From Microbacterium arborescens (GTDB lineage Bacteria; Actinomycetota; Actinomycetes; Actinomycetales; Microbacteriaceae), in contig QNUV01000021.1 of the NCBI GenBank assembly GCA_003339645.1, positions 682,001 through 746,000 of the forward strand: 64,000 nucleotides of DNA, written 5' to 3'. The notes under the pieces were generated by a model that saw nothing but the letters and a program-made list of their open reading frames with translations, was not told where the DNA came from and ran no database searches. Every line of letters begins with the position of its first letter. The stretch's first letter is position 1. A program made the position numbers and the translations under genes. This document shows, one piece after another, positions 59,741 through 64,000 of this stretch.

Positions 59741-59937
59741 GTCGGGGCCCGAGGCGGCCGGGGCCGCGCCCACGCCGGCGCCGCGCCGAGCCGATACATT
59801 CGTCGGACCCGCGGGGCCGGTGGGGTCCGGACGCCGCGTGCACACGACACCAGCACCGCGCATCCGACAGCTGTATCGCCCCAGGCTCTGCAACGGCCCC
59901 TAGGCGGCGCGCAGGCGGCCTCCCGTAGGCTCGAAGC
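59741..59937. other. 197-bp intergenic region
   Basis: GC-rich stretch holding a weak hairpin (GGACCC-N12-GGGTCC) and, at its right end, TAGGCT (59926-59931) 6 nt before the ATG at 59938, another leaderless-type -10. No gene or further motif was recognised. Confidence 0.45.
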
Positions 59938-61152
59938 ATGGCCTTGGACCTCGACGCCCTCTACACCGACCTGCACCGGCACCCGGAACTGTCGTTCCAG
60001 GAGACGCGGACGGCCGCTGTCATCGCGGCTCGGCTCAGCGAGCTCGGTCTCCCGTACGAGGAGGGCGTCGGCCGCACCGGTGTCGTCACCGCGATCCGCA
60101 ACGGAGACGGTCCCGTCGTGTGGCTCCGCGCCGACATGGACGGCCTGCCCGTTCCCGAGCAGACCGGCCTCGATTACGCCTCCACGGCGCGCGGCGTCGA
60201 CCCTGCCGGCAACGACGTGCCCGTCATGCACGCGTGCGGCCATGACATGCACGTCACGGCACTGCTCGGCGCCCTCGAGCAGCTCGTCGGGACGCGCGAC
60301 GAGTGGTCGGGAACCGTCGTCGCCGTCTTCCAGCCCGCCGAGGAGTACGGCGCCGGCTCGCAGGCGATGATCGCCGACGGCGTGCTCGACCGCTTCCCGA
60401 AGCCCGACATCGTGCTGGGCCAGCACGTCACGCCGCTGCCCGCGGGTGTCATCGGTGTGCGACCCGGCACGCAGATGGCGGCGTCCGACGGCCTGACCGT
60501 CGTGCTGCACGGCCGCGGCGGACACGGCTCGCGCCCGCATTCCACGATCGACCCGGTCGTGATGGCGGCGGCGACCGTCATGCGGCTGCAGACGATCGTC
60601 TCGCGTGAGGTCGACCCCCGCGACGTGGCTGTCGTGACGGTCGGCTCGATCCACGCCGGCCTGAAGAACAACATCATCCCCGCCGAGGCCAAGCTCGAGC
60701 TCAGTCTGCGATACCCCGACGACGAGGCCCGCGAGCGCGTCCTGGCGAAGGTCGAACGCATCGTGCGCGCCGAGGCCGCGGCATCCGGCGCCGAGACCGA
60801 GCCGACCATCACGACCGATCACACCCTGCCGCCCACGATCAACGACCACACGGCGACCGCACGCCTGACCGCCGCCTTCGAGCGCGCGTTCGGCGAGGGC
60901 AGCGTCGTCGACCCCGGCATGTTCACCGGAAGCGAGGACGTCTCGTGGTTCGCGCGCGAGGCCGGCGTTCCGCTCGTGTTCTGGTTCTGGGGCGGCGTCG
61001 ACCCGCAGAAGTTCGCGGATGCCGTCGCGGCGGGCACCGTCGAGCGCGACATCCCCACCAACCACTCCCCGTTCTTCGCGCCGGTCATGCACCCGACGAT
61101 CGAGCGCGGCGTCGAGAACCTCGTCGTGGCAGCCAAGGAGTTCCTCGCATGA
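59938..61152 (+). CDS. M20D family amidohydrolase (N-acyl amino acid/hippurate hydrolase-like)
   Basis: 404 residues. Zinc-dependent aminoacylase/carboxypeptidase fold with the metal-binding and catalytic segments VWLRADMDGLPVPEQTG, HACGHDMHVTALLG (with the Cys typical of M20D), AEEYGAGSQAMI and GQHVTPLPAGVIGV. The dimerisation domain starts near residue 185 (LTVVLHGRGGHGSRPHSTIDPV). It removes acyl groups from N-acyl amino acids or similar amides; the substrate is unknown. Stop overlaps the next gene as ATGA. Confidence 0.9.
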   Translation: MALDLDALYTDLHRHPELSFQETRTAAVIAARLSELGLPYEEGVGRTGVVTAIRNGDGPVVWLRADMDGLPVPEQTGLDYASTARGVDPAGNDVPVMHACGHDMHVTALLGALEQLVGTRDEWSGTVVAVFQPAEEYGAGSQAMIADGVLDRFPKPDIVLGQHVTPLPAGVIGVRPGTQMAASDGLTVVLHGRGGHGSRPHSTIDPVVMAAATVMRLQTIVSREVDPRDVAVVTVGSIHAGLKNNIIPAEAKLELSLRYPDDEARERVLAKVERIVRAEAAASGAETEPTITTDHTLPPTINDHTATARLTAAFERAFGEGSVVDPGMFTGSEDVSWFAREAGVPLVFWFWGGVDPQKFADAVAAGTVERDIPTNHSPFFAPVMHPTIERGVENLVVAAKEFLA

Positions 61153-62102
61153 GCGACCCCAACGACCCGTTCGCCGATTTCGAGCCCTACGAGCCGCCGG
61201 CCAAGCCCGAGCGCGCGAAGCGCGAGAAAGCACCCCGGGAGCCCCGCGAGCCCCGCGCGAAGAAGCCCCGCGCATCGCGCGAGCCCGGTCCTAAGCGCGA
61301 GAAGAGGGCTGGGACGCCCTCCGTCATGGCGGGCTGGCCCGACGAGCCCCTCGCGCCGCGTCCGGCCGAGCCGAGCGACGGCGGCGGCGGCGGCGGCGAT
61401 CGTCGTCTGCTCGTCATCCTCTCCAGCATCGCCGGACTGCTGGTCGTCGCAGTCGTCGTGGTGTTCGCGATCTACCTGACGCAGCAGTCCCAGCGTCAGG
61501 AGCCCGCGGCCGACCCGGTGCCCACGGCTCCGGCGACGCAGTCGATCCCGCAGCCATCGGCGACCCCGCAGCCGTCGGAGAGCCCGAGCGCCCCAGCAGC
61601 GACCTCCGGCGTCGCGGTGACCGCCGACGGATTCACCATCAGCGACGCGAGCGGTTCGACGGTCTTCACGCACGCGTGGGCGGATGACGCGGCCCCGGCC
61701 GTGGCGGCGCTCACCGAGCTCTTCGGCGCGGCACCGACGGAGGACTTCCAGAACGGCGACGCGGAGAACTACGCGTATCGGATCTACGCGTGGGAGGGCT
61801 TCCGGCTCTACGACGTCTACCTCAACGAGAGCAACCGTCCGCGATCCGAGGTCCCGGCACCGACGTTCATCTCCTACGACTCGGACATCGACGTGCCGGT
61901 GACCGACGACTTCGGCGTCGGGCTCGACATGTCGGCCGACGAGGTCGCGGCGCTCGGTCCCGACTCCGGTCAGGGCGGATCGTTCGTGTTCGGCTCGGAT
62001 CGCAACACCTTCTACCAGGACGGGCAGCGCCGCTTCGGGGCAGCCGTCACGGTCGAGGGCAGCAAGGTCACCGTCACCTACACCTTCCGCGCCGGCCGCT
62101 GA
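61149..62102 (+). CDS. Membrane-anchored hypothetical protein, paralogue A
   Basis: 317 residues. Residues 1-90 are cytoplasmic, rich in Lys, Arg, Glu and Pro (repeated PREPREPRAKKPRA-type units) and then Gly. One hydrophobic helix (about 96-118) is followed by a Pro/Ser/Thr linker and an extracellular domain of about 165 residues. That domain (FTISDASGSTVFTHAWADDAAPAVAALTELFG, YAWEGFRLYDVYLNE) is shared with the next gene. I do not recognise the family. ATGA overlap with the amidohydrolase suggests co-expression; the function is unknown. Confidence 0.75.
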   Translation: MSDPNDPFADFEPYEPPAKPERAKREKAPREPREPRAKKPRASREPGPKREKRAGTPSVMAGWPDEPLAPRPAEPSDGGGGGGDRRLLVILSSIAGLLVVAVVVVFAIYLTQQSQRQEPAADPVPTAPATQSIPQPSATPQPSESPSAPAATSGVAVTADGFTISDASGSTVFTHAWADDAAPAVAALTELFGAAPTEDFQNGDAENYAYRIYAWEGFRLYDVYLNESNRPRSEVPAPTFISYDSDIDVPVTDDFGVGLDMSADEVAALGPDSGQGGSFVFGSDRNTFYQDGQRRFGAAVTVEGSKVTVTYTFRAGR

Positions 62103-62267
62103 GTCTGCCGCGGGTCGGCCGCGGGGCGGGCCCGTGCCGCGATCCAACGGATCGTCACCGACGCGCCGCGGCGCGGCATCCGTTCCCGGCGCGCCGTGAC
62201 CGATTCGTTGCATCCGCGCACCGCTTCGCGATGCCGCCGGCGGTGACTCCCCTGCCAGGATGGCGGA
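62103..62267. other. 165-bp intergenic region with leaderless-type promoter
   Basis: GC-rich, with CAGGAT (62256-62261) 6 nt before the ATG at 62268 as a weak -10 candidate. No terminator of clear quality and no other motif recognised. Confidence 0.3.
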
Positions 62268-63023
62268 ATGACCACAGCGACACCGCGGCGGCCCCTCATC
62301 GTGCTCTCGATCGTGGCGGGGGTGCTGCTGGTCCTGGCGGCGGTCGCGGTTTTCCTGCTCACGCAGCGTGACGACGAGCCCGCGGCGGCACCGTCCTCTC
62401 CGGCCCCGACCAGCGCCGCACCGGCGCCGACCCCGACGCCCACGCCCACGCCCACGCCCACGGATGCGGCTCCCGTCGCGGCCGAGATCGTCATGGCGGC
62501 GACCGGCTTCACGATCCTCGCCGACGACGGATCGACTCTCCTCGAGTTCCGCTGGCGCGATGAGGTCGGGCCCGCCGTCGCCGCACTGACCGAGGCGTTC
62601 GGTGCCGAGCCCGAGCTCGGCGTCCAGACCGGAGACGGCACCCACTTCCCCGACTACACGATCTACGACTGGGCCGGCTTCACCCTGTACGACATGATCT
62701 TCGTCGACGGCAACAAGCCGCGAGATGAGTACGGCATCCCGACGTGGGTCAGCATCCGCGCGAACGAGGTTCAGGCAGTGCCCATAACGCCTGAGTTCGG
62801 GCTCAGCATCGGCTCGGCCGCGGATGCCGTGCGCTCGAACGGTCCCGACGACGAATGGTCGATGCCTGGCGATGGCGAGCTGCGCTTCGTCTTCGACATC
62901 GACCGAACTGATTTCCTCTCACCCGACGGTGCGGTGCGAGATCTTTCGTACAGCGTGTTCGCGGACACGACCGAAGGCGTCGGCGTCACCGACATCCTGT
63001 ACCGCCCCTACAGCGGGCTCTGA
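62268..63023 (+). CDS. Membrane-anchored hypothetical protein, paralogue B
   Basis: 251 residues. Short N-terminus, one hydrophobic helix (about 9-31), a Pro/Thr linker encoded by CCCACG repeats, then an extracellular domain parallel to paralogue A: FTILADDGSTLLEFRWRDEVGPAVAALTEAFG, YDWAGFTLYDMIFVDGNKPRDE. The two domains share the order of Phe, Trp and Tyr-rich blocks. The long basic cytoplasmic region of A is missing. The last third of the gene has somewhat lower GC than its surroundings. Unknown function. Confidence 0.72.
   Translation: MTTATPRRPLIVLSIVAGVLLVLAAVAVFLLTQRDDEPAAAPSSPAPTSAAPAPTPTPTPTPTPTDAAPVAAEIVMAATGFTILADDGSTLLEFRWRDEVGPAVAALTEAFGAEPELGVQTGDGTHFPDYTIYDWAGFTLYDMIFVDGNKPRDEYGIPTWVSIRANEVQAVPITPEFGLSIGSAADAVRSNGPDDEWSMPGDGELRFVFDIDRTDFLSPDGAVRDLSYSVFADTTEGVGVTDILYRPYSGL
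62439..62462 (+). repeat. CCCACG hexamer tandem repeat
   Basis: Four exact copies of CCCACG encoding Pro-Thr dipeptides in the linker of paralogue B. Likely length-variable between strains. Confidence 0.9.
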
Positions 63024-63102
63024 ACCGAACGCGGAAACACGGATCGACAACGCTCTGGTGACGCTCGGCGCGGCGAGATTGCGCAGGATGCCGCGCCAGG
63101 CG

Positions 63103-63108
63103 TAATGT
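63103..63108 (+). promoter_or_regulatory. Putative -10 of leaderless APC permease gene
   Basis: TAATGT, 8 nt before the GTG at 63117. Confidence 0.4.
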
Positions 63109-63116
63109 CGCCCGCC

Positions 63117-64000
63117 GTGACCACTGACAGTCGCGAACCGGGCGAGGAAACCACGCCTATCGCGAAGCGCATCCTCATCGGCGACCCGCTCGATTCCGAG
63201 AAGCTCGACGACCAGCTCCTGCCCAAGCGCCGGGCGCTTCCGATCTTCGCCTCCGACGCCCTGTCGTCGGTCGCCTACGCGCCCCAGGAACTGCTGATGA
63301 TCCTGGCGATCGGCGGCACGGCGATGCTCGCCTTCAGCCCGTGGGTCGCGCTCGCGGTCGTGGCCCTGCTCATCGTCGTCGTGCTGAGCTACCGTCAGCT
63401 CATCAAGGCATACCCGTCGGGCGGCGGCGACTACGAGGTCGCGCGCACGAACCTCGGCGAGAAGGCCGGAGTCGTCGTCGCGGCCGCGCTGCTGGTCGAC
63501 TACATCCTGACGGTCGCGGTGTCGGTGGCATCCGGTGTCGACAACATCATCTCGGCGTTGCCCGGTCTCGCCCCCTGGCGAGTCGAGCTGGCGGTCGGGT
63601 TCGTCGTCCTCATCATCATCGTCAACCTGCGCGGCGTGCGCGAGGCGTCGTCGGCGTTCGCCGTGCCGACGTACATCTTCATCGGCTCGGTCGGCGTCAT
63701 GGTGGCGACGGGGCTCATCCGCACTCTGCTCGGCGACGCCCCCGTCGCCTCGAGCGCACAGTTCGCGATGGAGGCCGAGAGCCTCAGCCAGGTCGCGCTC
63801 ATCCTCCTGATCCTGCGGGCGTTCTCGAGCGGCTGCTCGGCCCTGACCGGTGTCGAGGCGGTCTCGAACGGAGTGCCGGCCTTCCGCGCGCCGAAGATCG
63901 CGAACGCGCAGAAGACCCTCGTCATGATGGGCACGATCGCCATCCTGCTGTTCTCGGGCCTGACGGCGCTCGGCCTCATCGCCGGCGTCCACTACGCGGA
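63117..64000 (+). CDS. APC family permease, 5' part (cut by window end)
   Basis: At least 294 residues, open at the right edge. The soluble start (MTTDSREPGEETTPIAKRIL) is followed by LLPKRRALPIFASDALSSVAYAPQELLMIL and then repeated membrane helices, including YRQLIKAYPSGGGDYEVARTNLGEKAG and LRAFSSGCSALTGVEAVSNGVPAF. These are markers of actinobacterial APC superfamily permeases of the long (about 650-residue) type. Substrate, amino acid or cation, is not determined. The start is the GTG following TAATGT; no Shine-Dalgarno is present. Confidence 0.85.
   Translation, partial: MTTDSREPGEETTPIAKRILIGDPLDSEKLDDQLLPKRRALPIFASDALSSVAYAPQELLMILAIGGTAMLAFSPWVALAVVALLIVVVLSYRQLIKAYPSGGGDYEVARTNLGEKAGVVVAAALLVDYILTVAVSVASGVDNIISALPGLAPWRVELAVGFVVLIIIVNLRGVREASSAFAVPTYIFIGSVGVMVATGLIRTLLGDAPVASSAQFAMEAESLSQVALILLILRAFSSGCSALTGVEAVSNGVPAFRAPKIANAQKTLVMMGTIAILLFSGLTALGLIAGVHYA

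Noticed and set aside
62439-62462. Short tandem repeats as a possible CRISPR
   Set aside because: Six-base units without spacers, in frame and coding a Pro-Thr linker.

Overview
The window is high-GC (roughly 70%) DNA with strong third-position GC bias, actinobacterial gene families (DUF3073, HtaA-type haem proteins, Ceb cellobiose system, SCP2-like protein beside purD) and many leaderless start codons. It looks like chromosomal DNA of a Microbacteriaceae member, most likely Microbacterium. No rRNA, tRNA, insertion sequence, prophage or CRISPR array was seen.

Layout. 0-8 kb: DUF3073 protein, an MFS carrier, purM-purF, then an N-acetylglucosamine block (PTS IICBA, ROK regulator, nagB). 8-16.5 kb: two small unknown genes and a haem-iron island (two HtaA proteins plus HmuTUV) with two DtxR/IdeR-like boxes. 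16.1-22.4 kb: SCP2-like protein, purD, a PadR-controlled drug-efflux gene, purC and a uracil/xanthine permease. 22.4-23.4 kb: a palindromic repeat cluster, a G12 run and a CatE-like dioxygenase. 23.4-29.4 kb: cellobiose operon cebEFG-bglC-cebR on the minus strand behind three CebR-type operators. 29.5-31.4 kb: purS-purQ and a 2-hydroxyacid dehydrogenase.

31.4-56.4 kb is a purine/urate/allantoin catabolic supercluster. It contains a molybdenum hydroxylase (FAD subunit plus fused FeS/Mo subunit) with XdhC and MocA-like maturation genes, an SsuABC-like ABC importer with two permeases, an amidohydrolase, allantoate amidohydrolase, ureidoglycine-glyoxylate aminotransferase, a fused HpxZ/AtzH-amidase protein, allantoinase, allantoin racemase, an NCS1 permease, two XRE-cupin regulators, uraD, uraH, a second SsuABC-like importer and an HpxO-type FAD urate hydroxylase. 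Together these genes can take (hypo)xanthine through urate, 5-hydroxyisourate, OHCU, allantoin, allantoate and ureidoglycine to oxalurate. HpxO stands in for cofactor-free uricase, and the fused amidase is the best candidate for the oxalurate step. Several promoters carry direct 11-bp-spaced GTnAC/GAAAC half-sites matching the actinobacterial GlnR box, so the cluster is probably nitrogen-regulated.

56.4-64 kb: apt, a LacI-controlled alpha-glucosidase, an M20 amidohydrolase, two paralogous membrane-anchored proteins of unknown function and the 5' part of an APC permease cut by the window end. De novo purine genes (purM, F, D, C, S, Q) are scattered through the window; purL does not follow purQ. 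Within operons, genes are commonly joined by 4-bp ATGA/GTGA overlaps. No gene-free stretch longer than 300 bases was found.
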